Positions 21,018 to 29,932 of a stretch of DNA of 64,000 nt are shown here, in pieces. The stretch's first letter is position 1. The number at the start of each line of letters is the position of its first letter. The DNA comes from an uncultured bacterium (GTDB lineage: Bacteria; Patescibacteriota; Saccharimonadia; Saccharimonadales; Saccharimonadaceae), in NCBI GenBank assembly GCA_903952435.1, contig CAJBFN010000002.1, positions 81,507 through 145,506 of the forward strand, in the 5' to 3' direction. The position numbers and the translations under genes are program-made. The notes under the pieces are model-generated. The model worked only from the letters and a program-made list of their open reading frames with translations. It ran no database searches and had not been told where the DNA came from.

Positions 21018-21995
21018 ATGGAAAAAAATGATGATAAATTTGATATTTTTTTATGGGCTAATAATATCGATGGCGTTAAGAAAGAATTGGATGTTGAGTT
21101 TTTTTTGTTTAACAAACACTACACGCCATACACTACTAGTTTCAGTAGCGAATTGAACTCACAAATAAAACCTTTGTTTTTGTACGACCTAATAAATTTT
21201 GTGAATATGGGCGCTGGTACTGGCTTGTCGGTTCGTGATTTTGAGCTGTCGGAGGGCGAAGATAATGTTTTGTTGCGTACGGATTTAGAAAATGTAGGTC
21301 GGGCCGAAACTTTATTGCATTTAATCGAACATCAACGTAGCGATATTGTCGAGTTTAGTGAATCTGAACACGAGTTCAAGCGTATTAAAGGTATTATGGC
21401 GCGTTTCACGGATAAGAATAATTCTAAGAAGCCTTTTTATGTAATTAAACAAATATCGCAGGGAAGTGTACTGAAAGGTTCGACGGCTTGGGAATTTCGA
21501 GACGGTAAATTTGGTGCTTTTCAGGCTGAGGTTGGTATGAAGGTACCGGTAGATAATCAGGTTCTGATTGTTGACGGTAATATATTTGCATTTAATGAAG
21601 GTAAATTTGAGCGCATCTTTAATTATGACTTTAAAAAGCAGGCTTTGGCTGATAAAAAAGTTGCCGAGATTGAAAAGCAATTTAGGCTAAGTTTCCCAGA
21701 TGGTATGGATTTACAATCACTAGTTCGTGAACGTAAAAAAACAGTTAATAAATTGCAAAAAATTGAAGTCGGCGCGATTACCCAGGAACAAGTAGTTGAA
21801 TATTCAGATAATATGCAATTGGAATTAATGACCGATGATTCCGGTGCTATTATTATTATGGATGGTAATGATCTGGATACATTTGTTAATTTAATTAATG
21901 AAGATTATATTACTAGTGAAATTACCGGGCGTCGCTACGAGGTAAAATCAAAGAAATTACTTGACGATCCGGAAGGTGAACCGCCAAGGGGCTAG
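21018..21995 (+). CDS. DUF4868 / KwaB-like protein (tentative)
   Basis: 325 aa, overall layout and C-terminal VNLINEDYITSEITGRRYEVKSKKLL resemble the DUF4868 family that includes Kiwa KwaB; recognition from memory. Confidence 0.5.
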   Translation: MEKNDDKFDIFLWANNIDGVKKELDVEFFLFNKHYTPYTTSFSSELNSQIKPLFLYDLINFVNMGAGTGLSVRDFELSEGEDNVLLRTDLENVGRAETLLHLIEHQRSDIVEFSESEHEFKRIKGIMARFTDKNNSKKPFYVIKQISQGSVLKGSTAWEFRDGKFGAFQAEVGMKVPVDNQVLIVDGNIFAFNEGKFERIFNYDFKKQALADKKVAEIEKQFRLSFPDGMDLQSLVRERKKTVNKLQKIEVGAITQEQVVEYSDNMQLELMTDDSGAIIIMDGNDLDTFVNLINEDYITSEITGRRYEVKSKKLLDDPEGEPPRG

Positions 21996-22010
21996 AAGGT
22001 TGTATCATCG

Positions 22011-22107
22011 GCAATTAATTTGCAAGATAGGGCTTCGCTCCAGTTCTGAACAAGGGCCCCGGCGCCTTGTTAGACTTGGGCTGCAGATTATCTTGCAAAT
22101 CAATTGC
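22011..22107. repeat. Palindromic repeat element copy A (intergenic)
   Basis: Arms GCAATT aa TTTGCAAGATA ... TATCTTGCAAA tc AATTGC; 59-nt core shared with copy B at 39081-39174. Confidence 0.85.
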
Positions 22108-22159
22108 GTCGGCTACTCTAACATGATTTATAGACAGATTTAGGTTATAATTAATTGTA

Positions 22160-23677
22160 ATGAATCAGGGATTGGCGCTCGAGATAATGCTTTCAGGAGA
22201 AAGCGTGCTACTAACTGGCCCAGCAGGGGCTGGCAAGACCTTTGTTTTAAATCAATTTATTCGCTTGTCTAAAAGCGAAGGCAAGCATGTCTCGGTTACG
22301 GCTACGACAGGTCTGGCGGCGACACATTTGGGCGGAACGACTATTCACTCATGGAGCGGAATCGGCATCAATGACAGTCTTGAGCCGGGTTTTGTTGAGC
22401 ATATGTCAAAAGGCCGCATTGAAATTATTGCCAAGACTGACACTCTTATTATTGACGAGGTTAGTATGTTGCATGATTATCGCCTTGATATGGTTGATGA
22501 AGTTTGCCGAGCAGTTCGAAAATGTGACGAACCATTTGGTGGCATTCAGGTTATTATGAGTGGTGACTTTTTTCAATTGCCACCAATTAACAGAGGCGAC
22601 TCGCGGGCTGGTGGTTTTATAGTCAATAGTAACGTTTGGCAAGAGCTTGATCCAACAATTTGTTATTTAGAAGAACAGCATCGACAAGATGATGAGGTGT
22701 TATTGGATATATTGAATGCTTTGAGGGCGGGCGAGTTAAGACGTAATCATGCCGAGAGTTTGCTAGCCAGAGTCGATGTGCAGCCAGATACTGATGAACT
22801 ACTAACCGAGCTTCATACTGTTAACGTCGATGTCGATCACTTAAATGAAGCAAAACTAGAACTACTAGAAGGTGACGAAGTTTTTTATATACAATCTACA
22901 AAAGGTGGTAAAAATTACATCGAAAATCTGCAACGATCAGTTTTAGCGCCGGCCACTTTAAGATTAAAAAAAGGCGCATTGGTGATGGCTGTCAAAAATA
23001 GTTTAGATAAAAAATACGTCAATGGCAGTTTGGGGCAGGTGATGGATTTTGAAGCGGGGACTGAATATCCAGTTGTGGAGTTCAAAAATGGCAAAGTAGT
23101 AACTATGTCGCCTGATACCTGGGAGCTGCGAGATGGTGAAAAAAAGCGAGCCAGTATAACCCAAATTCCGTTACGTCTAGCGTGGGCGATTACTGTTCAT
23201 AAATCCCAGGGGATGACATTAGATGCCGCTAGGATTGATCTACGTAAAGCTTTTGTTGAAGGTATGGGATATGTGGCACTTAGCCGAGTGAAAAATTTGA
23301 ATAGTTTGTATCTTTCGGGAATAAATCAAATGGCGCTTCGAGTTAGCGAAGATGCTCAAACGATTGATGTTTTGTTGCGAGACAAAGCTGCGCGTGATAA
23401 AAAACGATTTGCGCACCTTGAAGAAAATATTAAAAAACGAAAAACTGAAGTTCCTAAAAAATCTAAAAAAGCTAGCGGCTGGGCTGAAAAGATTGCCAAG
23501 ATGCGTGAGACCTACCCTAGTGCCTACAAGCCATGGGAATTGGCGCAAGATTCGTTACTAAAAGAAAAATTTCAAAATGGCGCGACTGTCAAAGAGCTAA
23601 GTAAATTACTAGGTCGTCACGAAGGTTCGATTGTAATGCGTTTGCAAAAGCATTTTGGCGAGGATGCGATACAATAG
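22160..23677 (+). CDS. PIF1/RecD-like DNA helicase with C-terminal HTH-like region
   Basis: TGPAGAGKTFVLNQF, DTLIIDEVSMLH, GDFFQLPP, AITVHKSQGMTLDAARIDL, GYVALSRVKNLNSL. Confidence 0.9.
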   Translation: MNQGLALEIMLSGESVLLTGPAGAGKTFVLNQFIRLSKSEGKHVSVTATTGLAATHLGGTTIHSWSGIGINDSLEPGFVEHMSKGRIEIIAKTDTLIIDEVSMLHDYRLDMVDEVCRAVRKCDEPFGGIQVIMSGDFFQLPPINRGDSRAGGFIVNSNVWQELDPTICYLEEQHRQDDEVLLDILNALRAGELRRNHAESLLARVDVQPDTDELLTELHTVNVDVDHLNEAKLELLEGDEVFYIQSTKGGKNYIENLQRSVLAPATLRLKKGALVMAVKNSLDKKYVNGSLGQVMDFEAGTEYPVVEFKNGKVVTMSPDTWELRDGEKKRASITQIPLRLAWAITVHKSQGMTLDAARIDLRKAFVEGMGYVALSRVKNLNSLYLSGINQMALRVSEDAQTIDVLLRDKAARDKKRFAHLEENIKKRKTEVPKKSKKASGWAEKIAKMRETYPSAYKPWELAQDSLLKEKFQNGATVKELSKLLGRHEGSIVMRLQKHFGEDAIQ

Positions 23678-23683
23678 GTTTAT

Positions 23684-24754
23684 ATGAAGTATGATTTTTC
23701 GGCTTTAAGTAGTGTGGTTACAGAGGCTGATGTTATATCGCTAAAACAAATATATAAACCAAAGAATAAAAGTCTTTTAGTTAAATATATTAAAATAATT
23801 GCCGTGATTATCGCCTGTATTGTCGGATTTTCTATGTTATTTGTGCTTTTTTATAGTGTTATCCCTTTTTTAATTAAAGATGAGAATTTTGGTATTGTAC
23901 CGGTAATTTTTATTATGTTTATGTTTTTAATGGTAGCTTTCGGTATTATTTATAGTATTAAATCTGATAAAAAAACCTGGGAACAAAATGTCAGGCTCTC
24001 TAGATTTACCAAGGCTAATGATTTATCTTTTGAATTGAGTTTATCTCATCCGGGGCATAGTGGGCTGATATTTAATATTGGTGAGCTTAGGATAGCGGAA
24101 GACATCTTGAAAAACACAACCAAGAAGCCTACATTTGAAATCGCAAATTATACATATACAATTACTAGAAGTAGCGGCTCGGGAAAGGATAGACATTCAG
24201 ACACGACTTATTATCGCTATGGTTATATAATGATTCAGCTTAATAGAAAACTGCCCCATATGGTGCTAGATTCTAAGTCCAATAACACATCTTTATTCGG
24301 TGCGAGCTTATCTGCTTTACCAATGTCTTTTGATAATAGCCAGATTTTATCTTTGGAGGGGGACTTTGACAAATATTTTACCTTGTATGCCCCAAAAGAA
24401 TACGAGCAGGATGCATTATATGTATTTTCTCCAGACTTAATGTCGATGTTTATCGATCAATCAAGTCAGTTTGACGCTGAGATTGTTGATGATAAGTTAT
24501 TTATTTATTCTACAAAACATTTTGATTTTTCTAATATCTCACTGGTCCAACAATTGTTTAATATAATTAATAAAGTTGGTTCGTTGGTTGTTCATAATAC
24601 TAATCGCTATAAGGATGAAATGGCGGCTATATTGCCCGAGAATACGGTTGCGGAAACTGGCCGTAGGCTAAAGGTGTCATATGTTGGTATTTATGTAGCT
24701 TTGGCCTTTATAATAATTATGTTTTCGGTATTCTTTTTTATGTCTAGTCGTTAG
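23684..24754 (+). CDS. DUF3137-like membrane protein
   Basis: Two N-terminal and one C-terminal TM; FDKYFTLYAPKEYEQDALYVFSPDLMSMFID pattern. Confidence 0.6.
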   Translation: MKYDFSALSSVVTEADVISLKQIYKPKNKSLLVKYIKIIAVIIACIVGFSMLFVLFYSVIPFLIKDENFGIVPVIFIMFMFLMVAFGIIYSIKSDKKTWEQNVRLSRFTKANDLSFELSLSHPGHSGLIFNIGELRIAEDILKNTTKKPTFEIANYTYTITRSSGSGKDRHSDTTYYRYGYIMIQLNRKLPHMVLDSKSNNTSLFGASLSALPMSFDNSQILSLEGDFDKYFTLYAPKEYEQDALYVFSPDLMSMFIDQSSQFDAEIVDDKLFIYSTKHFDFSNISLVQQLFNIINKVGSLVVHNTNRYKDEMAAILPENTVAETGRRLKVSYVGIYVALAFIIIMFSVFFFMSSR

Positions 24755-24826
24755 GTCTGACTTTATAGCTAAAAACACTACATCACCTGGGTGATTTTTT
24801 TATTTTTCAATCTTTAAAAATAATGG

Positions 24827-24835
24827 TTATCCACA
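24827..24835 (+). promoter_or_regulatory. Perfect DnaA-box-like sequence TTATCCACA
   Basis: Exact 9-mer upstream of mraZ. Confidence 0.45.
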
Positions 24836-24861
24836 AACCTGAGTATAACTATAAGCATAAT

Positions 24862-24938
24862 TGGGCATGAAAATATAAATTGGGTATTGTAGTGGGTAAA
24901 AATGGGTAGTATAGTTAACTCAGTGGAAAAAAGTGGGT
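24862..24938 (+). promoter_or_regulatory. mraZ promoter with MraZ-box-like TGGGT repeats
   Basis: TGGGC/TGGGT at 24862, 24881, 24893, 24903, 24934 and TGGAA at 24924; TTGTAG(24887)-17 nt-TATAGT(24910). Confidence 0.75.
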
Positions 24939-25010
24939 AATACCACCAAAAAAACAAACACCACTAATATTAAAAAAATAAACTAAACGGGGCCAAGAGA
25001 AAAACTAACC

Positions 25011-25382
25011 ATGGCAAGTGTAGATTATTTTGAACGAAAGCTTGACGATAAGCGTCGTTTAACTATACCTACCGAAGTTCGAAGTGAACTTGCCAGCGGA
25101 GTAGTGATAACTCGTGGCTTTGGCCAGTATTTGCATCTTTATCCTAAACAAGTTTGGGATAGGGAAGTCGAATCAGCACTGGGCGGCAATATTCTTGATG
25201 AGAAGACGGCCGATCTGAATGTGCGATTTCGAATGGGCAAAACCGAGGCGGAACTTGACCAAAAACAAGGTCGAGTTACAATCGAGCAACATTTGCTTGA
25301 TTACGCTGGTATTGACCGCGAACTGGTTGCTGTAAGGGCAGGCGCATATTGGCGCATTCTGGCGCCCAAAGCTGACGTTTAG
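25011..25382 (+). CDS. mraZ: Transcriptional regulator MraZ
   Basis: YFERKLDDKRRLTIPTEVRSEL...FGQYLHLYPKQVWD; upstream of rsmH. Confidence 0.9.
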   Translation: MASVDYFERKLDDKRRLTIPTEVRSELASGVVITRGFGQYLHLYPKQVWDREVESALGGNILDEKTADLNVRFRMGKTEAELDQKQGRVTIEQHLLDYAGIDRELVAVRAGAYWRILAPKADV

Positions 25383-25437
25383 AAAAAACAATCCGAATCG
25401 TTCTTTAACAATTAATGTAAATTAAGGACAAAAACTC

Positions 25438-25674
25438 TCGAGATCAACTATCTGGTAGTCAGGCAGTGGGCTACGAAACCACATTAAAAAATTCGCGCAC
25501 CTTATTCAAAAAACACACCTCCCAAATAAACTCCACCTCACACATAAGTCTCTCAACCGAATAATTTAAGCAATATGATTTACTTTTTTGGTAACCATGC
25601 TGATTATTCGGAAACTTATCAAAAACAAACACATGCGAAAACAAACAGCTTTACTACCAGTTAGGTGATCTCGA
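25438..25674 (+). ncRNA. Candidate structured RNA / leader between mraZ and rsmH
   Basis: TCGAGATCAACTATCTGGTAG (25438-25458) pairs with CTACCAGTTAGGTGATCTCGA (25654-25674); inner perfect CCGAATAAT/ATTATTCGG at 25557-25565/25603-25611. Confidence 0.55.
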
Positions 25675-25704
25675 AAATCGAACCTTATGTTATCATAAGA
25701 GTCG

Positions 25705-26601
25705 ATGAGTATAACAGAACATCCACCACAAATTCTACATGTTCCAGTCTTGCTAGATTCAACACTTGAATTACTGCAACCGCAAAAAGGCGAGAATTAT
25801 CTTGACCTAACTGCTGGTTACGGTGGTCACGCTAGTCGAATCTTGGAAGTAACTGGCAATTACGCTGAATCGGTTTTGGTTGATCGTGACGATTACGCTT
25901 TGGGGCGTTTAAAATCATTATCGGACAAAGGCGCTAGGCTATTGCATACTGATTTTGCTGCTGCTGCAAAGCAACTGGCAGATGAAGGGCAAAAATTTGA
26001 TCTTGTATTAGTTGATTTGGGGGTGTCATCACCACAGCTCGATCAGAGCGACCGAGGGTTTTCCTTTACAAATAGTGGTCCGCTAGATATGCGAATGGAT
26101 AGAGGTCAAGAGTTAACGGCTGAGAAATTGGTCAATACTGCTTCGGCTGATAAACTAGCGCATATCATCAGTCAATATGGCGAAGAGCCAATTGGACTGG
26201 CAAAATCAATTGCCTTGGCAATTGTGAATAACAGGCCATTATACACAACAGGCGAACTAGCCGATCTGATAAAGCAAAATTATCGTGGCAAATGGAAGAA
26301 AATTCATCCGGCTACGCGTACCTTTCAAGCAATCCGCATAGCAGTCAACGACGAGTTAAAACAAATCGAAGATATGCTGCCGCTACTGCCGAAACTTTTA
26401 AAAAAGAATGGGCGAGTAGGGGTGATTAGTTTTCATAGTCTAGAGGACCGACTTATCAAAAGATATTTTAAAGATCAATTTGATAACGGGCTAGAGGCAG
26501 AATTACTACCAATAACTAAAAAGCCAATTGCGGGCAACCTAAATGACGTTCACAACCCGCGATCTCGTAGTGCAAAATTACGAGTCGCAGTGAAAAAATA
26601 A
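25705..26601 (+). CDS. rsmH: 16S rRNA (cytosine(1402)-N4)-methyltransferase
   Basis: HVPVLLDSTLELLQPQKGENYLDLTAGYGGHASRIL, DLGVSSPQLDQSDRGFSF, ISFHSLEDRLIKRYF. Confidence 0.97.
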   Translation: MSITEHPPQILHVPVLLDSTLELLQPQKGENYLDLTAGYGGHASRILEVTGNYAESVLVDRDDYALGRLKSLSDKGARLLHTDFAAAAKQLADEGQKFDLVLVDLGVSSPQLDQSDRGFSFTNSGPLDMRMDRGQELTAEKLVNTASADKLAHIISQYGEEPIGLAKSIALAIVNNRPLYTTGELADLIKQNYRGKWKKIHPATRTFQAIRIAVNDELKQIEDMLPLLPKLLKKNGRVGVISFHSLEDRLIKRYFKDQFDNGLEAELLPITKKPIAGNLNDVHNPRSRSAKLRVAVKK

Positions 26602-26632
26602 AAACAAAACAAAAAAGAAAGGGCAAGACACC

Positions 26633-26698
26633 ATGCCAATTCACATCCCAGTACAGTGCACCGACACTCCACAGATTGTCGCTGTCAGAATCAAGTAA
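26633..26698 (+). CDS. Small ORF, 21 aa (MPIHIPVQCTDTPQIVAVRIK)
   Basis: AAGAAAGGG RBS-like sequence upstream; followed by a perfect 12-bp hairpin. Confidence 0.45.
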   Translation: MPIHIPVQCTDTPQIVAVRIK

Positions 26699-26709
26699 AT
26701 AGCTTTTAA

Positions 26710-26739
26710 CTTTAGCCCCTGCTTCTACAGGGGCTAAAG
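26710..26739 (+). promoter_or_regulatory. Strong hairpin downstream of small ORF
   Basis: CTTTAGCCCCTG cttcta CAGGGGCTAAAG; no U-tract directly after. Confidence 0.75.
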
Positions 26740-26787
26740 GGCTAGGTCTATAAAATTAAATAAACATAAATAGAAATTAAAATAAAA

Positions 26788-27135
26788 ATGTCTTATCAAC
26801 GTACTCAAAATTTTGTCAGTCGCCGTCAGCAAAACTGGTCACGAAATCAAAACACTGTGGCTTTTGCTTCAGCTATTAAACTTGGTCCTGTCACTCATAC
26901 CGTGTTAATCGCATTAATGATAACAGTACTCGGGTTAATTTATTTAACACAGGCGACTCGCGCAACTGGCTATGATTACGCAGCGCAAAAAATTGACAGT
27001 CAAATTGCAGATTTGAATATTCAAAAAAGTGACCTAGAGGTTGAAAACGCCAGATTAACTGCACTTGAAACAGTTAAAAATAGCAGCATAGCTACTACTA
27101 TGACGACACCAGTCGCGACAGACTATATTCACTAA
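26788..27135 (+). CDS. FtsL/DivIC-like single-TM coiled-coil protein
   Basis: Position rsmH-x-PBP in the dcw cluster, one TM, coiled coil. Confidence 0.65.
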   Translation: MSYQRTQNFVSRRQQNWSRNQNTVAFASAIKLGPVTHTVLIALMITVLGLIYLTQATRATGYDYAAQKIDSQIADLNIQKSDLEVENARLTALETVKNSSIATTMTTPVATDYIH

Positions 27136-27143
27136 AAATTATT

Positions 27144-28889
27144 ATGAAATTGGAATTGCAAAAGGGTAGCCGATCAAAAGTTCTAGCTGGTCTAATGTTA
27201 GCTATGATGGCTATATTTGTTGCTAGGCTTTTTTATTTGCAGGTTTTGCAGCATGGTTACTATGTTGATGTAGCTAAATCAGAGCAAGTTAAAAGATTAA
27301 AAATCCCCGCTAAGCGAGGGCTTATTTATGCTTTAGATGGAGAAACGCCCGTACCGATGGTTATGAACCAGATAGTTTATACTGTTTTTGCTGATCCGCA
27401 AATGGTCAATGATAGTAATAAAATCATAGATGTTATTAGGCAAGTGGCTGGTGGAAATGCCAGAGCGGATTTGCAGGCTTTATTGGATAAAAAAGATAGC
27501 CGCTATCAAATATTGGCTACTAAAATTACCAGGATTCAGGCTGATAAAATTAAGGCTGAGAATTTAAAGGGCATAGGCTTCCAGGAGAATAGCCAAAGGG
27601 TTTATCCCGAGGGTCAATTGGCATCGCAAACCTTAGGCTTTGTTAATAATGAAGGTCTTGGACAATATGGAGTTGAGGAAAAACTTAATGATAGACTAAC
27701 TGGAACTGATGGTATATTGCAATCCGTTACTGATGTAAGCAATGTGCCACTTACAATTGGTAATAATAATATTAATCGTCCAGCAATAAACGGTGAAGAT
27801 ATAGTTTTAAGCATTGATCGCAATGTTCAATCCCGTGTTGAAACGGCTTTGGTAGATGCCTTAGCCCGTACGGGCGCTAATGAGGCTAGCGCTATTGTTA
27901 TGGACCCACAAACTGGTAAAATTATGGCTATGGCAAATTTGCCAACATATAATCAAGCAGAGTTTAATAAAGTTTCAGATGCGGCTGTTTTTAATAATAA
28001 TGTTGCTTCAAAACCTTATGAGCCAGCTTCTATTGTGAAGACATTCACTTTTTCGGCCGGTATAGAGAAGGGTGTTATTACTCCAACTTCTACATATAAT
28101 AATACAGACCATATACAGGTTGATGACGCAATAGTATCTAATGCAACTCTAGGCCGAACCGGTATACTTACTATGCAACAGGTATTAAATTGGTCATTAA
28201 ATACTGGTTCTGTGACTGTCGCGCAAAAGCTAGGAGACGGTCAAAATATTACCAGGGAGGCGCGTAATACAATTTATGACTTCTTTTATAATAGATTTAA
28301 ATTAGGCCAAAAGACTGGTGTCGAAGTGGCTGGCGAAGCTAGCGGAACTATAATATCTCCAGAAGAAGTTGAGGGTAATGCAGTCCGCTACTCTAATATG
28401 ACTTTTGGCCAGGGCTTGGATTTAACAATGGTCCAAGTGGCGGCGGCTTTTTCTTCAATGATTAATGGTGGTAATTATTATAAACCTACTGTTATAGGCG
28501 GCATTATCGGCAAGGATAATGTCTATTTACCTAGCACTTATAAGATTGATTCTAATTCAATTTCAAAATCCACATCTGATCAAATGCGTGAAATGATTCA
28601 TAATGTCAGGATATCGGCGTCCTCAACTCTTGATAAGCCGGGCTATTATATAGGTGGCAAAACAGGAACTGCCGAAGTAGCACAGAATGGAGCATATTTG
28701 ACCAATAAGACTATCGCATCTTATGTTGGTTTTGGTGGTAGTGAAGATCTATCTAGTTATGTCATAATGGTAAAGATATACTCTGACTCTGAGGACCGAG
28801 CGATGCGTGGGTCGCAAGAGGCGGGACCGATATTTACAGATATATCAAATTGGATGTTGGATTACTTAAAAATACAACCGAAAGGATAG
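27144..28889 (+). CDS. ftsI: Division-type penicillin-binding protein (FtsI/PBP2-like)
   Basis: EPASIVKTFTFSAGIE (SxxK), SLNTGS (SxN), GGKTGTAEV (KTG). Confidence 0.93.
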   Translation: MKLELQKGSRSKVLAGLMLAMMAIFVARLFYLQVLQHGYYVDVAKSEQVKRLKIPAKRGLIYALDGETPVPMVMNQIVYTVFADPQMVNDSNKIIDVIRQVAGGNARADLQALLDKKDSRYQILATKITRIQADKIKAENLKGIGFQENSQRVYPEGQLASQTLGFVNNEGLGQYGVEEKLNDRLTGTDGILQSVTDVSNVPLTIGNNNINRPAINGEDIVLSIDRNVQSRVETALVDALARTGANEASAIVMDPQTGKIMAMANLPTYNQAEFNKVSDAAVFNNNVASKPYEPASIVKTFTFSAGIEKGVITPTSTYNNTDHIQVDDAIVSNATLGRTGILTMQQVLNWSLNTGSVTVAQKLGDGQNITREARNTIYDFFYNRFKLGQKTGVEVAGEASGTIISPEEVEGNAVRYSNMTFGQGLDLTMVQVAAAFSSMINGGNYYKPTVIGGIIGKDNVYLPSTYKIDSNSISKSTSDQMREMIHNVRISASSTLDKPGYYIGGKTGTAEVAQNGAYLTNKTIASYVGFGGSEDLSSYVIMVKIYSDSEDRAMRGSQEAGPIFTDISNWMLDYLKIQPKG

Positions 28890-28894
28890 GAAAT

Positions 28895-29932
28895 ATGATA
28901 GAAGGTATAGCTCAAATAGGTAAAGATATAAACGGAACATTCTTATTAAGTGTAGGATCGTTTTTGTTGGCAATGTTGCTTACGCCAATTTATACATTTT
29001 TAGCTTATAAATATAAATTTTGGAAAAAGCAAAGATCAACCACGACTACTGGTGAAAAATTGACAGTTTTTAATAAATTACATGCCGATAAGTTTACTCG
29101 TAATATTCCTACTATGGCGGGTACGATTTTTGTGCTGGCTATTACAATTATGACGCTAGGGCTCAATCTGGATAGAGGACAGACTTGGTTACCATTGGCA
29201 GCGTTAATTGGCGGTGCTATCGTCGGATTATTAGATGACATTATAAATGTTCGCGGTAATGGCAAGGGTGTGGCTGGGCTTCGTTCTAGTATAAAATTTG
29301 CGATGATTACGGCGATCGGATTGGCATTAGGTTGGTTTTTCTTTGCTAAGCTAGGTTTTTCTACAATTAATATACCATTCTCGGGTAGCTTGGATTTGGG
29401 CTGGTTGATAATTCCAATCTTTGCTTTTGTGGTTGTGGCGACTGGTAATGCGGTCAATATTAGCGATGGTTTAGATGGCCTAGCTGGCGGATTACTCGGC
29501 ATGAGTTTTAGTGCATTTGGAATAATTGCTCTATTTCAATCACAATTAATTTTAGCTGGCTTTTGTTTTACTGTTGTCGGAGCTTTGCTAAGTTATTTGT
29601 GGTTTAATATTTATCCTGCCAGGTTTTTTATGGGCGATGTAGGTAGTTTTGCATTAGGTACATCGTTGGGTGTAGTGGCAATGTTAACAAATTCGTTATT
29701 TTTGTTACCGATTATTGGTATAGTTTTTGTGGCCGAGGCTGGTTCAAGTTTGATTCAGATTTTTAGTAAAAAAGTTTTCAAACGTAAAATTTTCATTTCG
29801 GCGCCAGTTCATCATCATCTGGAGGCTAAGGGTTGGCCAGAAACTAAAGTTACTATGCGTTTTTGGGTAATTGCTAGTGTGGCTGGATTTGTTGGCGTTC
29901 TACTGGCAATTTCAGGAGGCTTTATTAAGTGA
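28895..29932 (+). CDS. mraY: Phospho-N-acetylmuramoyl-pentapeptide-transferase
   Basis: GLLDDIIN, NAVNISDGLDGLAGG, FMGDVGSFALG, HHHLEAKGWPETKV; start at MIEGIAQ preferred over track 28850. Confidence 0.95.
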   Translation: MIEGIAQIGKDINGTFLLSVGSFLLAMLLTPIYTFLAYKYKFWKKQRSTTTTGEKLTVFNKLHADKFTRNIPTMAGTIFVLAITIMTLGLNLDRGQTWLPLAALIGGAIVGLLDDIINVRGNGKGVAGLRSSIKFAMITAIGLALGWFFFAKLGFSTINIPFSGSLDLGWLIIPIFAFVVVATGNAVNISDGLDGLAGGLLGMSFSAFGIIALFQSQLILAGFCFTVVGALLSYLWFNIYPARFFMGDVGSFALGTSLGVVAMLTNSLFLLPIIGIVFVAEAGSSLIQIFSKKVFKRKIFISAPVHHHLEAKGWPETKVTMRFWVIASVAGFVGVLLAISGGFIK

